In this document: piece by piece, positions 27,447-37,715 of the stretch
Numbering within the stretch: position 1 is the first letter of the stretch
Layout: each line of letters begins with the position of its first letter
Source: Salinicola corii
GTDB lineage: Bacteria; Pseudomonadota; Gammaproteobacteria; Pseudomonadales; Halomonadaceae
Direction of reading: 5' to 3'
DNA length: 64,000 nt
NCBI RefSeq assembly: GCF_008298015.1
Contig: NZ_VTPX01000002.1
Span: 124,001 to 188,000, forward strand
Translations under genes and position numbers: made by a program
Notes under the pieces: model-generated
Database searches by the model: none
The model's input: only the letters and a program-made list of their open reading frames with translations
Told to the model about the DNA's origin: nothing

Positions 27447-28517
27447 ATGACTCAGACTACCGTCGCGCTCGCCAAGGGTTATGCCGCGCACTCCGCCACG
27501 ACGCCGTTGGTGCCCTGGGATTTCGAGCGCCGCGCGCCGCGCCCGGATGATGTCTCGATCGAGATCCTCTACTGCGGCGTCTGCCACAGCGACCTCCACT
27601 TCGCCCGCGATGATTGGGGCATGGCCTCCTATCCGGTGGTGCCGGGACACGAGATCGTGGGCCGCGTCACTGCCGTGGGCGACGACGTCAGCCAGTACCA
27701 GGTCGGCGATCTTGTGGGGGTCGGTTGCATGGTCGACTCCTGCCGCCAGTGCAAGGCCTGCAACGAGGGCCTCGAGAACTACTGCGCCGAAGGTTTCGTG
27801 ATGACCTATGGCAGCCCCGACAGGCACGATGGCACTCTGACCCAGGGCGGCTACGCCGACAAGGTCGTGGTTAGCGAGCGCTTCGTCGTACGCATGCCCA
27901 ATGGCATCGACCTCAAGTCCGCCGCGCCGATCCTGTGCGCCGGTATCACCACCTATTCGCCGCTGAAACACTACGGCGTCAAGCCGGGCGACAAGGTCGG
28001 CATCATCGGCATGGGTGGCCTCGGCCACATGGGTGTCAAGCTGGCCAAGGCGCTGGGTGCCGAGGTCACGCTGTTCACGCGGTCAGAGTCCAAGAAGGCC
28101 GAGGCCAGAAAGCAGGGCGCCGATCATGTGGTGATCTCCACCAGTGAAGACGAGATGGGCGCGATCACCGAAACCTTCGACTTCATGCTCGATACGGCGC
28201 CGGTGCAGCACGATATCAATCCTTATCTCAATGCCTTGAAGCCGGATGGCACGCATATTCTGGTCGGACTGCTCGAGCCGCTCGATCCGGCGGTATTCGG
28301 TGCCAACCTGGTCTCCCGTCGTCGGGTGCTGGCCGGTTCGCTGATCGGTGGCATGCCGGAAACCCAGGAAGTGCTCGACTTCTGTGCCGAGAATGGCATT
28401 ACCTGCGACGTCGAGATGATCGACATCGATCAGATCAACGAAGCCTGGGACCGCATGCAGAAAGGCGACGTGAAGTATCGCTTCGTGATCGACATGGCGT
28501 CGATCAAAGAGAGCTAA
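27447..28517 (+). CDS. Zinc-dependent NAD(P)-alcohol dehydrogenase / aldehyde reductase (YahK-like)
   Basis: A 356-residue medium-chain dehydrogenase. Catalytic zinc ligands are in CGVCHSD (residue 38) and GHEIVG (near 60); structural zinc cysteines are in GCMVDSCRQCKACNEG; the Rossmann motif is GIIGMGGLGHMGVKLAKALGA near 180. The TRSESKKAEA segment after the second strand favours NADPH. It resembles YahK/cinnamyl alcohol dehydrogenase-type aldehyde reductases. AAGGG precedes the ATG. The 213-bp upstream region is AT-rich and shared with the AraC gene, which probably induces it on aldehyde stress. Confidence 0.9.
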   Translation: MTQTTVALAKGYAAHSATTPLVPWDFERRAPRPDDVSIEILYCGVCHSDLHFARDDWGMASYPVVPGHEIVGRVTAVGDDVSQYQVGDLVGVGCMVDSCRQCKACNEGLENYCAEGFVMTYGSPDRHDGTLTQGGYADKVVVSERFVVRMPNGIDLKSAAPILCAGITTYSPLKHYGVKPGDKVGIIGMGGLGHMGVKLAKALGAEVTLFTRSESKKAEARKQGADHVVISTSEDEMGAITETFDFMLDTAPVQHDINPYLNALKPDGTHILVGLLEPLDPAVFGANLVSRRRVLAGSLIGGMPETQEVLDFCAENGITCDVEMIDIDQINEAWDRMQKGDVKYRFVIDMASIKES

Positions 28518-28525
28518 GAGCTAAG

Positions 28526-28558
28526 AAAACCGCCAGTGATATCGTCACTGGCGGTTTT
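28526..28558. terminator. Bidirectional Rho-independent terminator
   Basis: A perfect 14-bp inverted repeat (AAAACCGCCAGTGA with TCACTGGCGGTTTT) and a five-base loop, 9 bp after the alcohol dehydrogenase stop. A-run and T-run flank both sides, so it can serve the plus-strand gene and the convergent tesB gene. Confidence 0.95.
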
Positions 28559-28580
28559 CGTTCCACAGCCACGCTGTTCT

Positions 28581-28615
28581 TCGCGGCTCGCGGCTCGCGG
28601 CTCGCGGCTCGCGGC
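28581..28615. repeat. Five tandem copies of a 7-bp unit
   Basis: TCGCGGC is repeated five times exactly without a break. The array directly abuts the stop codon of tesB (28616-28618, minus strand) and lies before the terminator, so it is in the tesB 3' untranslated region. The copy number is likely to vary between strains by slippage. Confidence 0.95.
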
Positions 28616-29428
28616 TCAGGGCTGAACCCTCACCAGCCCCTCCTGCGCCGTCGAGGCCACCAGGCGGCCGTCGCGGTCGTAGAAGCTGCCGCGAGCGAAA
28701 CCGCGTGCGCTGCCCGCCCAGGGGCTCTCCATCACGTACAGCAACCACTCGTCGATTCTGGGGTCCTCGTGGATCCACAGGGCGTGATCCAGGCTGGCAA
28801 TGCGCAAGCGTGGATCGCCGAACTCCACGTCGTGGGCCAGCAGCGAGGTCAACAGCAGGTTGAAGTCCGAGCTGTAGGAGAGCAGGTAGCGGTGCAGCGC
28901 CGGATCGTCCGGCATCGGATCGCCGCCCATGCGGAACCAGATCATCCGCGAGGGGGGGCAGTCATGGCGCTCTTCCACCGTGATGAATTCGACGGGGTGT
29001 CCACGAAAGCGCTGGTGGACCGCCTTGCCTTCCGCCAGCAACGCCTCGGGTGTCGGTACATCGGGCGCCATGGGCTGGTGGCTCAGGCCGTGTTCACGTC
29101 CCTGAAAGGAGGCGCTGCAGAAGAATATCGGTTTGCCCTTCTGGATCGCGGTGACGCGCCGCGTCGTGAAGCTACCGCCATCGCGAACGCGATCGACGGA
29201 ATAGATCACCGGGAGCTGGGCGTCGCCGGGGCGCAGGAAATAGCCATGCAGCGAGTGCAGATAGCGATCCTCGGGCACCGTGCGGGTCGCGGCGGCGGCG
29301 GATTGCCCCAGGGCCTGACCTCCGAAAAGTTGCGGCAGTCCCAGGTCCTGGCTCTGGCCGCGGAACAGGTTCTCCTCCAGCGCTTCCAGGCCAAGAAGCT
29401 GGATAAGGTCGTTCAGCGCTTGTGTCAT
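28616..29428 (-). CDS. tesB: Acyl-CoA thioesterase II
   Basis: A 270-residue double-hotdog thioesterase: FRGQSQDLGLPQLFGGQALGQSAAAA near residue 20-45, LHSLHGYFLRPGD near 58 and, in the second domain, LRIASLDHALWIHEDPRIDEWLLYVMESPWAGSARGFARGSFYDRDGRLVAS, which carries the catalytic Asp and TesB C-terminal signature. TesB hydrolyses medium and long acyl-CoAs in the cytoplasm. The ATG at 29428 opens MTQALNDLIQLLGLE. It is divergent from tadA with a 93-bp spacer. Confidence 0.93.
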   Translation of the reverse strand: MTQALNDLIQLLGLEALEENLFRGQSQDLGLPQLFGGQALGQSAAAATRTVPEDRYLHSLHGYFLRPGDAQLPVIYSVDRVRDGGSFTTRRVTAIQKGKPIFFCSASFQGREHGLSHQPMAPDVPTPEALLAEGKAVHQRFRGHPVEFITVEERHDCPPSRMIWFRMGGDPMPDDPALHRYLLSYSSDFNLLLTSLLAHDVEFGDPRLRIASLDHALWIHEDPRIDEWLLYVMESPWAGSARGFARGSFYDRDGRLVASTAQEGLVRVQP

Positions 29429-29521
29429 TCGGGTATCCTTGATGGCGCGTCGGTGATGGCTGGTCACGAGTATATCCTGCTCGGCGGTGACTCGCCGCGA
29501 CGCAGGGCGCGGCAATACGGG

Positions 29522-30001
29522 ATGATCATGATACGCAACGATGAATTCTACATGCACCGGGCGCTGGAGCAGGCCCGGCTGGCGCTGGAGGCGGGCGAGG
29601 TGCCGGTTGGCGCCGTGGTCGTCGACGGCCGGGGCGAGCCGATCGGTGCCGGCTACAACTGCCCGGTCGGTGGCCAGGATCCGACCGCCCATGCCGAAAT
29701 GCAGGCGTTGAGAAGCGCAGCGCGGGCGCTGGGCAATTATCGGCTGGACGACTGCACGCTGTTCGTCACCCTCGAGCCCTGCCTCATGTGCACGGGGGCG
29801 ATCATCCATGCCCGCATCCGACGGGTCGTCTACGCTACCGCGGAGCCCAAGGGCGGTATGGTCGAATCCCGCGCCAATCTCTTTGCGCAGCCCTGGTTCA
29901 ATCATCGGGTCGAGGTCGAAGGTGGCGTGCTGGCCGTGCCGGCAAAGCGGCTGCTTCAGCAGTTCTTTCGGGAACGCCGGCGGGATGCCATGCAGCCGTG
30001 A
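29522..30001 (+). CDS. tadA: tRNA adenosine(34) deaminase
   Basis: A 159-residue zinc deaminase converting A34 to inosine in tRNA-Arg(ACG), an essential step for reading CGN codons. The zinc/proton-shuttle motif THAEM (HAE) is near residue 57 and the PCLMC motif (PCxxC) near 87. The family order tadA near mltF and purL is conserved with E. coli. A second ATG six bases downstream (29528) is an equally possible start. The gene is convergent with the cyclase, the stops being 6 bp apart. Confidence 0.94.
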   Translation: MIMIRNDEFYMHRALEQARLALEAGEVPVGAVVVDGRGEPIGAGYNCPVGGQDPTAHAEMQALRSAARALGNYRLDDCTLFVTLEPCLMCTGAIIHARIRRVVYATAEPKGGMVESRANLFAQPWFNHRVEVEGGVLAVPAKRLLQQFFRERRRDAMQP

Positions 30002-30007
30002 AGCGGC

Positions 30008-31966
30008 TCAGGTGGCGTCGGTGAGGATAACGCGATTGCGTCCGCCCTGTTTGGCACGGTAGAGCGAATCGTCGGCGGCCTGGAAGATTCGATCGCGACG
30101 GATCGGCGGCTCGTCGGTGATACTGACGCCAATGCTGAGTGTCACCGGTACGTTGCCCGGCAGGAGCAGGCCACTCTCGGCCACCGCCACACGCAGCGCC
30201 TCGGCGATCTCCCCGGCGGTCTGTCGATCGCAGTTCGGCAGGCAGGCCACGAACTCCTCTCCGCCATAACGGGCGAACAGCCCGCCCGCGTGCTCTACCG
30301 GGCGTCGACAACGCTGGGCGATCGTCCTGAGATAGCGATCGCCCTCCAGGTGCCCGAAGTGGTCATTGACGCTTTTGAAGTGATCCAGGTCGCAGATCAG
30401 CAGGGCCAGCGGTAGCGGGTCCCGTTGGTCGTCCATCCAGCGCAGCAGTTCGCGCCGATTGGGCAATTGGGTCAACTCGTCGTGACGGGCGATCCATTCG
30501 ATCTCGTGCTGAAGACGCTCGCGCTCCTTCATCTCTTCGCGCAGCGAGGCGTTGGCCCGGTTGGCCAGGCGATGCTGATGGGCCAGCCGCCTATAGATGT
30601 AGAGCACCATGTGTAGCAGGTAGGCCAGCAGGATGCCGAAGGCGAGAGTGATTTCCGGCAGCCGACTCCGTTTTACCTGCAGCCAGTGCAGGGACGGCGC
30701 CACGCTCAGGGTCAGCCGGTCGGCACCCAGGGCGACCGGTCGTTGATACTGCCAGTCCGCGAGATTGCTCAGCGGGCCGTAGTAGAAGTAGAGCTGCCGG
30801 TTGTCGCTGAGCGTCACCGCTCGGTCCTGGTTGGGCGTCTGCGCCAGTAGCGAATTGAGCAACTTGTCGACGCTCACCACCATCCCCACGGCACCGCGCA
30901 GAGTTCCATCGACGACATCGCGTACCGGGAGATAGCTGATCACGCCGCGTCCGCCCTGGATGAAATCGACGATCCCCGTCTGCCCTTCGATGCCATAGAC
31001 CAGTGGACGATCCAGTGCTTCCCGGATCTGTGAGTCCGCCAGGTAGAGGTTGGTGCCGAGCACTGCCTGATTGCCGCGTAGTGGATAGACGCGGATGACG
31101 GTGCCGTCGAGATCGATGAAGGCGATGTTGCGGAAGTAGCCAAAGTCGTCATGGTATAGCCTGGCCTGTTGCTCCCATTCGGAGCGGGTCGGGACATCTC
31201 CCAGCATGTTCCAGAAACTGGTGAAGCGTCGCATCGCCTTGAGGTGGGAGGCCGTCTCCGAAGCCATCCTGGTGGCGATGTCGTTGCCCTCGCCGGCGGC
31301 AAGGTCATACAGGCGCAGGTTGTCGGTCTGGCGCTGCTCCTGCCAACTGATCATGGCCAGTAGTGCAATCAACCCGCCGGTCGCCAGGGGCGGCAGGATT
31401 CGCCGCCAGTAGCGGCGGAGCGTGGGGAGAAGCGCCAGGCACTGAGCGAACCAGTAAAGCCACAACGCCGTCAGGATCGGCAGGGGCAGCCCCGTCGTGC
31501 TGGACGCGTATTCCGGGGGCGGAGCCAGCGAGCGGTAGCTGAGCCAGACGCCGCCCATAGCGACCAGCAACAGCAGCATCGGCGAGCCGAGGCCCAAGCG
31601 TGACAGCAGCAGGACGTTGAGCATCAGACCGAAGATCATGCAGAGCGAGAGAACCGGAGGCCGGCTGTGGAAGAGCTCCCAGTTTCCCGGGAGACGATCG
31701 AGACAGTACTGCCAGACATCGACGCTGAGCCAGGTCTCCGCCACCAGATAACTGGCAAGGATAGTCAGAGTGAGGAGCCCGGTAGGAATCAGTAGCCAGC
31801 GGCTGGTCCTGACCCATTGGTGCAATGCAAAAATTTGACCTAGCCAGAGCGTGCCCAGCAGTGGCATTAGCAGCCAGCGCTGATCCGGTTCGCCTGCGGG
31901 CCAGAGGGCGAATAGAGCGACCGGAAATGCCAGGTACAACGACAGACGGGACACCACCATAGGCAT
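30008..31966 (-). CDS. Membrane-bound diguanylate cyclase (GGDEF)
   Basis: A 652-residue protein. Residues 1-210 hold about seven membrane helices (a MASE-like sensor), residues 220-440 a CHASE-like extracytoplasmic domain (NIAFIDLDGTVIRVYPLRGNQAVLGTNLY), then another helix, a short coiled coil (residues 465-490, RANASLREEMKERERLQHE) and a GGDEF domain (490-652). The active site RYGGEEFV is intact, so it should make cyclic di-GMP. The usual product-inhibition RxxD site before it is replaced by HAGG. It is inserted between tadA and mltF. Confidence 0.88.
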   Translation of the reverse strand: MPMVVSRLSLYLAFPVALFALWPAGEPDQRWLLMPLLGTLWLGQIFALHQWVRTSRWLLIPTGLLTLTILASYLVAETWLSVDVWQYCLDRLPGNWELFHSRPPVLSLCMIFGLMLNVLLLSRLGLGSPMLLLLVAMGGVWLSYRSLAPPPEYASSTTGLPLPILTALWLYWFAQCLALLPTLRRYWRRILPPLATGGLIALLAMISWQEQRQTDNLRLYDLAAGEGNDIATRMASETASHLKAMRRFTSFWNMLGDVPTRSEWEQQARLYHDDFGYFRNIAFIDLDGTVIRVYPLRGNQAVLGTNLYLADSQIREALDRPLVYGIEGQTGIVDFIQGGRGVISYLPVRDVVDGTLRGAVGMVVSVDKLLNSLLAQTPNQDRAVTLSDNRQLYFYYGPLSNLADWQYQRPVALGADRLTLSVAPSLHWLQVKRSRLPEITLAFGILLAYLLHMVLYIYRRLAHQHRLANRANASLREEMKERERLQHEIEWIARHDELTQLPNRRELLRWMDDQRDPLPLALLICDLDHFKSVNDHFGHLEGDRYLRTIAQRCRRPVEHAGGLFARYGGEEFVACLPNCDRQTAGEIAEALRVAVAESGLLLPGNVPVTLSIGVSITDEPPIRRDRIFQAADDSLYRAKQGGRNRVILTDAT

Positions 31967-31999
31967 GGGCGTTATGGTTCTCCACGGCGCGGCCGCCGA

Positions 32000-33451
32000 T
32001 TACAGCAGCGGGGCGACGATTTCGAAGGGCGCGGTGCTCTCCCCATCCAGCGCGCGCTCGCCCAACTGATTGAATTGCTGCTGGCTGCGGTTGACGTACT
32101 TCAATATCTCGTAATAACGGCGCACGTTACGGACGTAGATTACCGGTTCGCCGCCACGGGCGTAACCGTGGCGCACCCGGGAGTACCACTCGCGTTCCTG
32201 CAGCAACGGCAGCGCTTCGCGGACATCGGCCCAGCGCTTGGGGTCGCCGCCGCGCAGGCGAACGATCTCCTGGGCGTCGAACAGGTGCCCCAGGCCGACA
32301 TTGTAGGCGGCGAGTGCCATCCAGGTTCGATCGGGTTCAGGTATGTCATCGGCAAGGCGCTGTTTGACTTGCAGCAGGTATCTGGCGCCTCCGTCGATAC
32401 TCTGACGCGGGTCGAGGCGGTTATCGATGCCGACCTCGTCGGCGGTGGGGTGCGTCAGCATCATCAATCCACGAACGCCGGTCGGCGATTCGGCATCGGC
32501 CTCCCAGTGGGACTCCTGAAAACCGAGCGCGGCCAGCAGGTGCCAGTCGAAGCCGGTCTCCCGGGCGGCCTCCTTGAAGTAAGGCACGAAGCGCGGCAGC
32601 CGCGTCCCGACATGGTGAATGAAGAGTCGGGCACCAACGTACTCGAGATAATCGTCGTGGCCGAAGTAGCGTCCCACGAGCTCATCGAGATCACCATTGC
32701 GACGCTGCTCTTCCAGGAAATCGTTGGCGGCGCTGAGCAGATCGATCGACTGGTTCGCCGAGAAGGCCCAGGCCAGACTCATCGGTTTGCCCAGCGGGAA
32801 GCCACGTTCGACGTTGGGGAAGAACAACCGGTTGAGCCTGAATTGCTGAGTGTAGATCACGGCCGCATCGAGGTCGTCGCGCTCGACCATCTCCATCAGA
32901 TCGGCGATGGTCAGATTCTCCGCCTCCTTCCAGCCCAGACCCGGAAGATTGCGCTGCTGGGTGCGTAGCGCCTCGGCATTGCCGGAATCGGCAATGGCGC
33001 CGATCCGTAACCCTAGCAGATCGTCCAGCGTACGTACCGGTGGCAGGCCTCGGCGATAGACTACCAGCGGCTGCAGCGTGAGGATCGGTTGGCTGTATCG
33101 AATGCCTTCTCGGTCCAGGTCGAGCGCCAGCGCCGCGGCACCTACGTCCGCGTCGCCACGTTTCACGTCGTCGATCACGCCGCCGATACTGGCCTCGGTA
33201 TCGACCGACAGGCTGACTTCCAGCGACTGTGCGAAGCGGCGCATCAGCTCGTATTCGAAGCCGGTCGGGCCATGCCCCCCGGCGTAGAAGGTGATCGGCC
33301 CGCCGCGTGTCGCCACCTGCAGGAAATCGCGCTTGCGGATCGACTCCAGCCCGTCGCCGAAATGTGGCGCCAACTGAGCGGGACAGAGGACGATTGTCAG
33401 CGCCAACAGCAGTACCAGCGCGCGCCGCAGACGTGTCATGAGCTTGGACAT
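32000..33451 (-). CDS. mltF: Membrane-bound lytic murein transglycosylase F
   Basis: A 483-residue two-domain enzyme: a signal/anchor segment (residues 1-25), a periplasmic solute-binding-like domain (residues 40-265, with [17 protein letters not shown]) and an SLT lysozyme-like domain (280-470). The catalytic Glu is in FQESHW near 305, followed by [11 protein letters not shown] and the AYNVGLGH motif. It cleaves murein glycan strands to 1,6-anhydroMurNAc products. The ATG at 33451 is used; the upstream 63 bases encode no signal-like sequence. It is divergent from purL, as in E. coli. Confidence 0.93.
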   Translation of the reverse strand: MSKLMTRLRRALVLLLALTIVLCPAQLAPHFGDGLESIRKRDFLQVATRGGPITFYAGGHGPTGFEYELMRRFAQSLEVSLSVDTEASIGGVIDDVKRGDADVGAAALALDLDREGIRYSQPILTLQPLVVYRRGLPPVRTLDDLLGLRIGAIADSGNAEALRTQQRNLPGLGWKEAENLTIADLMEMVERDDLDAAVIYTQQFRLNRLFFPNVERGFPLGKPMSLAWAFSANQSIDLLSAANDFLEEQRRNGDLDELVGRYFGHDDYLEYVGARLFIHHVGTRLPRFVPYFKEAARETGFDWHLLAALGFQESHWEADAESPTGVRGLMMLTHPTADEVGIDNRLDPRQSIDGGARYLLQVKQRLADDIPEPDRTWMALAAYNVGLGHLFDAQEIVRLRGGDPKRWADVREALPLLQEREWYSRVRHGYARGGEPVIYVRNVRRYYEILKYVNRSQQQFNQLGERALDGESTAPFEIVAPLL

Positions 33452-33666
33452 GCAGTGGGATCGGTGACAGCGTGACGGCACACCATAGCCGCCCCCCGTC
33501 TCGCTGTCATCCATTGGCTACCGCGCTAGGCATCCCGAGGAGCGGGCGTCTCGCTCCCGTTGCAGAGGATGTTGCCACTCTGCAGTGGCCTCGAACGGCG
33601 CCAGGCCCGTTGCCTTAGCGAGCGTCGCCGCTTTCCAGTATCATGGCGCCCTGATCCCGGCATCGC

Positions 33667-33690
33667 CGTCCGTCTCGCACGAGACGGACG
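33667..33690 (+). promoter_or_regulatory. Leader hairpin before purL
   Basis: An inverted repeat with a 10-bp stem (GTCCGTCTCG region with CGAGACGGAC) and a four-base loop, 34 bp before the purL start. No T-run follows, so it is not a terminator; a 5'-UTR structure or protein site is possible. No PurR-like operator was found. Confidence 0.45.
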
Positions 33691-33723
33691 CGATCCTCGA
33701 CCGTCCTGGAGGCTTTCCACGCC

Positions 33724-36700
33724 ATGCTCGAATTGCAAGGCGCTCCCGCGCTATCTGCATTCCGTCACGCCAAACTGCTCGCCGATCTTCGCGCTGTCGT
33801 TCCCGAAGTCGAGTCCCTCAAGGCACATTACGTTCATTTCGTCGACCATCATGACGAGCTCGACGCCGAGGCGCGCCAGGTGCTGGAGCGGTTGCTGGGC
33901 CATGGCCACGGTTCCGAACCCGGACGGGACGCATCGCCCGAAGGGTATCTGTTTCTGGTCGTGCCCCGTATCGGCACGATCTCGCCGTGGTCCTCCAAGG
34001 CCACCGATATCGCCCACAACTGCGGCCTCGAGTCGATCGCGCGGATCGAGCGGGGCATCGCCTATCGGATAACGCTGAAGAGCGCGCCGGCCCCCGAAAG
34101 CTACGACGCCCTGGTGGCGCGCCTGCACGATCGAATGACGGAGACCGTGCTGTTCGACTCGAGCGACGCGGCCAAGCTGTTCTCCCATCACCGGCCGACG
34201 CCGCTGGCCACGGTCGACGTGATCCAGGGCGGGCGTCCAGCGCTGGCGGACGCCAATGGCAAGCTAGGGCTGGCTCTGGCCGACGACGAGATTGACTATC
34301 TGGTCGAGGCCTTCCGGGGCCTGGGGCGCAACCCGACCGATGTCGAGTTGATGATGTTCGCCCAGGCCAACTCCGAACACTGCCGCCACAAGATCTTCAA
34401 CGCCGACTGGGTGATCGACGGCGAGCCGCAGACCCATTCGCTGTTCAAGATGATCAAGAACACCTTCGAGTGTTCCAGCGACAAGGTACTCTCCGCTTAC
34501 AGCGACAACGCGGCGATCATCGAAGGACCGACAGCGGGGCGTTTTTTCCCTTTGCCGGACAATCAGGTCTATGCCGCCATCCGGGAGCCGATCCATATCC
34601 TGATGAAGGTGGAGACCCACAACCACCCGACCGCGATCGCTCCGCATCCGGGGGCGGCCACCGGCGCTGGCGGCGAGATTCGCGACGAAGGCGCCACCGG
34701 GCGTGGCGGCAAGCCCAAGGCGGGCTTGACCGGCTTCACCGTCTCCAACCTGCGCATTCCCGAATTCGTCCAGCCGTGGGAGGCGTTCGACTACGGCAAG
34801 CCCGAGCGGATCCAGTCGGCCCTCGACATCATGCTCGAAGGGCCGATCGGCGGCGCGGCGTTCAACAACGAGTTCGGCCGCCCCAACCTCAACGGCTTCT
34901 TCCGCACCTTCGAACTCGATGCTGTCGGCGCGGGCGGTGTCGAGCGGCGCGGCTATCACAAACCGGTGATGCTGGCCGGCGGCTACGGCAATGTGCGCGA
35001 TGGCCACGTGCTCAAGGGCGAGATCCCGGTCGGCGCCAAGCTGATCGTGATGGGCGGCCCGGCGATGCTGATCGGCTTGGGCGGAGGTGCAGCCTCGTCG
35101 ATGGCCTCCGGCGTCTCCAGCGAGGATCTCGACTTCGCCTCGGTGCAGCGCGACAATCCCGAGATCGAACGTCGCGCCCAGGAAGTGATCGACCGCTGCT
35201 GGGCGCTGGGCGATGACAACCCCATTGCCTTCATCCACGACGTCGGTGCCGGTGGTCTCTCCAATGCCTTGCCGGAGCTGGTCAAGGATGGCGGTCGCGG
35301 TGGCCTTTTCGATCTGCGCGCGGTGCCCAACGCCGAGCCGGGCATGAGCCCGCTGGAAATCTGGTGTAACGAGGCCCAGGAGCGGTACGTGTTGGCGGTG
35401 ACCCCAGACCAGCTCGAGCGCTTCGACGCGCTTTGCGCCCGCGAGCGCTGCCCCTATGCCGTGGTCGGCGAGGCTACCGAGTCGCATCATCTGGCGGTTC
35501 GCGACGGTCAGTTCGAGGCCGATCCGGTCGACCTGCCGATGAGCGTGCTGTTCGGCAAGCCACCCAAGATGCAGCGCAGCTTCGAGCGCGAGACACTCAG
35601 CCTGCCGGGTCTCGGGCTCGACAACCTCGATCTGCGCGAAGCGCTGGATCGGGTGCTGCGGCTGCCGACGGTGGCGTCGAAGAGCTTTTTGATCACCATC
35701 GGCGACCGCTCGATCACCGGGATGGTTGCGCGCGACCAGATGGTTGGCCCGTGGCAGGTGCCGGTGGCGGACTGCGCGGTCACCACGTCGAGCTACGACA
35801 CCCACGCCGGCGAGGCGATGGCCATGGGCGAGCGCCCGCCGGTGGCGCTGATCGATCCGGCGGCCAGCGCGCGTCTGGCGGTCGCGGAGGCGATCACCAA
35901 TCTCGCCGCCGCGCCGATCGAAAGACTCTCCGACATCAAGCTCTCCGCCAACTGGATGAGCGCCGCCGATCACGTCGGCGAGAACCAGGCGCTGTATGAC
36001 GCCGTTCACGCGGTGGGCATGGAGCTGTGCCCTCAGCTTGGCATCGCCGTACCGGTGGGCAAGGATTCGATGTCCATGCGCACCGCCTGGCAGACGGAGG
36101 AGGGTGACGAAAAGAGCATCACCGCGCCGTTGACGTTGAACATCACCGGCTTTGCCCCGGTCACCGACGCACTGCGCACGCTCACGCCACAGTTGCGCCT
36201 CGACCAGGACGAGAGCGACCTGATCCTGATCGATCTCGGTCGCGGCCGGAATCGCCTCGGCGGCTCCGCCCTGGCGCAGGTCTACGGCCAGGTCGGCAAC
36301 GTCTGCCCGGATCTGGACGAAGCCGAGGACCTGGTGGCGTTCTTCAGCGTCATCCAGGGGCTCAACGCCGACGGCAAGCTGCTCGCCTACCATGACCGCA
36401 GCGACGGCGGCCTGATCGTGACCCTGCTGGAGATGGCCTTCGCCGGCCGCGGCGGGCTCGAGATCAAGCTCGACTGGCTCACCGACGATGCCGTCGGCGC
36501 GGTGGATGCGCTGTTCGCCGAGGAGCTGGGCGCGGTCATTCAGGTCAACCGCCAGGATACCGAATTCGTGCTGGCGCAGTTCGCCGCTGCCGGCATCGAG
36601 ACCTGTGGCGTCATCGCCCGCCCGCGTTACGACGACCAGGTCCGCGTGACGCTGTTCGAAGAGCCGCTGCTGGAAACCACCCGGGCCATGACCCAGCGCG

Positions 36701-37638
36701 TCTGGTCGGAAACCAGCTATCGGATGCAGGCGCTGCGCGACAATCCCGAATCCGCCAAGAGCGAGTTCGACGGCCTGCTCAACCTGCGCGATCCGGGGCT
36801 GTCGGCCAGTCCCACCTTCGATGTCGACGACGACGTCGCCGCGCCTTACATCCAGACTGGGGTGCGGCCGCGGGTGGCGATCCTGCGCGAGCAGGGCGTC
36901 AACGGGCATATTGAAATGGCGGCGGCGTTCGACCATGCCGGCTTCGAGGCGGTCGATGTGCACATGAGCGACATTCTCGCCGGGCGCATTACCCTCGACG
37001 ACATGAAAGGCCTGGTCGGCTGTGGCGGCTTCTCCTACGGCGACGTGCTCGGCGCCGGCGGCGGCTGGGCCAAGTCGGCGCTGTTCAACGGCCGCGCTCG
37101 CGACCAGTTCGCGGCCTTCTTCGAACGGGAAGACACCTTCGGCCTCGGGGTGTGCAACGGCTGTCAGATGTTCGCGCAGCTGAAAGAGTTGATCCCCGGC
37201 GCCGAGCGCTGGCCGCGCTTCGTGCGCAACGGCTCGGAGCAGTTCGAGGCCCGTGTCTCGATGGTCCAGGTCGAGGATAGCCCGTCGATCCTGCTCACCG
37301 GCATGGCCGGTTCGACCCTGCCGATCGCCGTCGCCCACGGCGAGGGCCAGGCGCTTTTCGAGGACAGCGGCCACCTGCGCGGCATGCAGACCAGCGGCCA
37401 GATCGCGCTGCGCTACATCGACAACGAAGGTCAGGTCACGACGCGCTATCCGGCCAACCCCAACGGCTCGCCGGCCGGCATCACCGGCCTGACCACGCCG
37501 GACGGTCGCGTCACCATCATGATGCCGCACCCCGAACGCGTCGCCCGCGCGGTCACCAACTCCTGGCGGCCGCTGGCGTGGAAGCAGGACGGCGCCTGGA
37601 TGCGGATGTTCCGCAATGCGCGCGTCTGGGTAGGGTGA
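33724..37638 (+). CDS. purL: Phosphoribosylformylglycinamidine synthase
   Basis: A 1304-residue large-type PurL converting FGAR to FGAM with glutamine and ATP, the fourth step of purine biosynthesis. The N-terminal domain is followed by an ATPase domain with the NSEHCRH and ETHNHPTAI motifs near residues 215 and 297, a second AIRS-like half, and a C-terminal class I glutaminase with GVCNGCQMF (nucleophile Cys near 1140) and MMPHPER near the end. Length matches E. coli PurL. GGAG precedes the ATG. It is monocistronic, closed by a strong terminator. Confidence 0.97.
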   Translation: MLELQGAPALSAFRHAKLLADLRAVVPEVESLKAHYVHFVDHHDELDAEARQVLERLLGHGHGSEPGRDASPEGYLFLVVPRIGTISPWSSKATDIAHNCGLESIARIERGIAYRITLKSAPAPESYDALVARLHDRMTETVLFDSSDAAKLFSHHRPTPLATVDVIQGGRPALADANGKLGLALADDEIDYLVEAFRGLGRNPTDVELMMFAQANSEHCRHKIFNADWVIDGEPQTHSLFKMIKNTFECSSDKVLSAYSDNAAIIEGPTAGRFFPLPDNQVYAAIREPIHILMKVETHNHPTAIAPHPGAATGAGGEIRDEGATGRGGKPKAGLTGFTVSNLRIPEFVQPWEAFDYGKPERIQSALDIMLEGPIGGAAFNNEFGRPNLNGFFRTFELDAVGAGGVERRGYHKPVMLAGGYGNVRDGHVLKGEIPVGAKLIVMGGPAMLIGLGGGAASSMASGVSSEDLDFASVQRDNPEIERRAQEVIDRCWALGDDNPIAFIHDVGAGGLSNALPELVKDGGRGGLFDLRAVPNAEPGMSPLEIWCNEAQERYVLAVTPDQLERFDALCARERCPYAVVGEATESHHLAVRDGQFEADPVDLPMSVLFGKPPKMQRSFERETLSLPGLGLDNLDLREALDRVLRLPTVASKSFLITIGDRSITGMVARDQMVGPWQVPVADCAVTTSSYDTHAGEAMAMGERPPVALIDPAASARLAVAEAITNLAAAPIERLSDIKLSANWMSAADHVGENQALYDAVHAVGMELCPQLGIAVPVGKDSMSMRTAWQTEEGDEKSITAPLTLNITGFAPVTDALRTLTPQLRLDQDESDLILIDLGRGRNRLGGSALAQVYGQVGNVCPDLDEAEDLVAFFSVIQGLNADGKLLAYHDRSDGGLIVTLLEMAFAGRGGLEIKLDWLTDDAVGAVDALFAEELGAVIQVNRQDTEFVLAQFAAAGIETCGVIARPRYDDQVRVTLFEEPLLETTRAMTQRVWSETSYRMQALRDNPESAKSEFDGLLNLRDPGLSASPTFDVDDDVAAPYIQTGVRPRVAILREQGVNGHIEMAAAFDHAGFEAVDVHMSDILAGRITLDDMKGLVGCGGFSYGDVLGAGGGWAKSALFNGRARDQFAAFFEREDTFGLGVCNGCQMFAQLKELIPGAERWPRFVRNGSEQFEARVSMVQVEDSPSILLTGMAGSTLPIAVAHGEGQALFEDSGHLRGMQTSGQIALRYIDNEGQVTTRYPANPNGSPAGITGLTTPDGRVTIMMPHPERVARAVTNSWRPLAWKQDGAWMRMFRNARVWVG

Positions 37639-37681
37639 GCCGGGCTTGTCTCCATGCCTGATCCCTTACGCTCGCTCGACG

Positions 37682-37715
37682 AAGACCGGCCCGCCTCACG
37701 GCGGGCCGGTCTTTT
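37682..37715 (+). terminator. Rho-independent terminator after purL
   Basis: A 14-bp perfect GC-rich stem (AAGACCGGCCCGCC with GGCGGGCCGGTCTT), a four-base TCAC loop and a T-run, 44 bp after the purL stop. Confidence 0.93.

Noticed and set aside
34264-37530. 1088-codon open frame antisense to purL
   Set aside because: Its product is rich in Arg, His, Gln and Asp in the pattern expected from the reverse of a GC-rich gene, and it has no recognisable motif, while purL on the other strand is certain.
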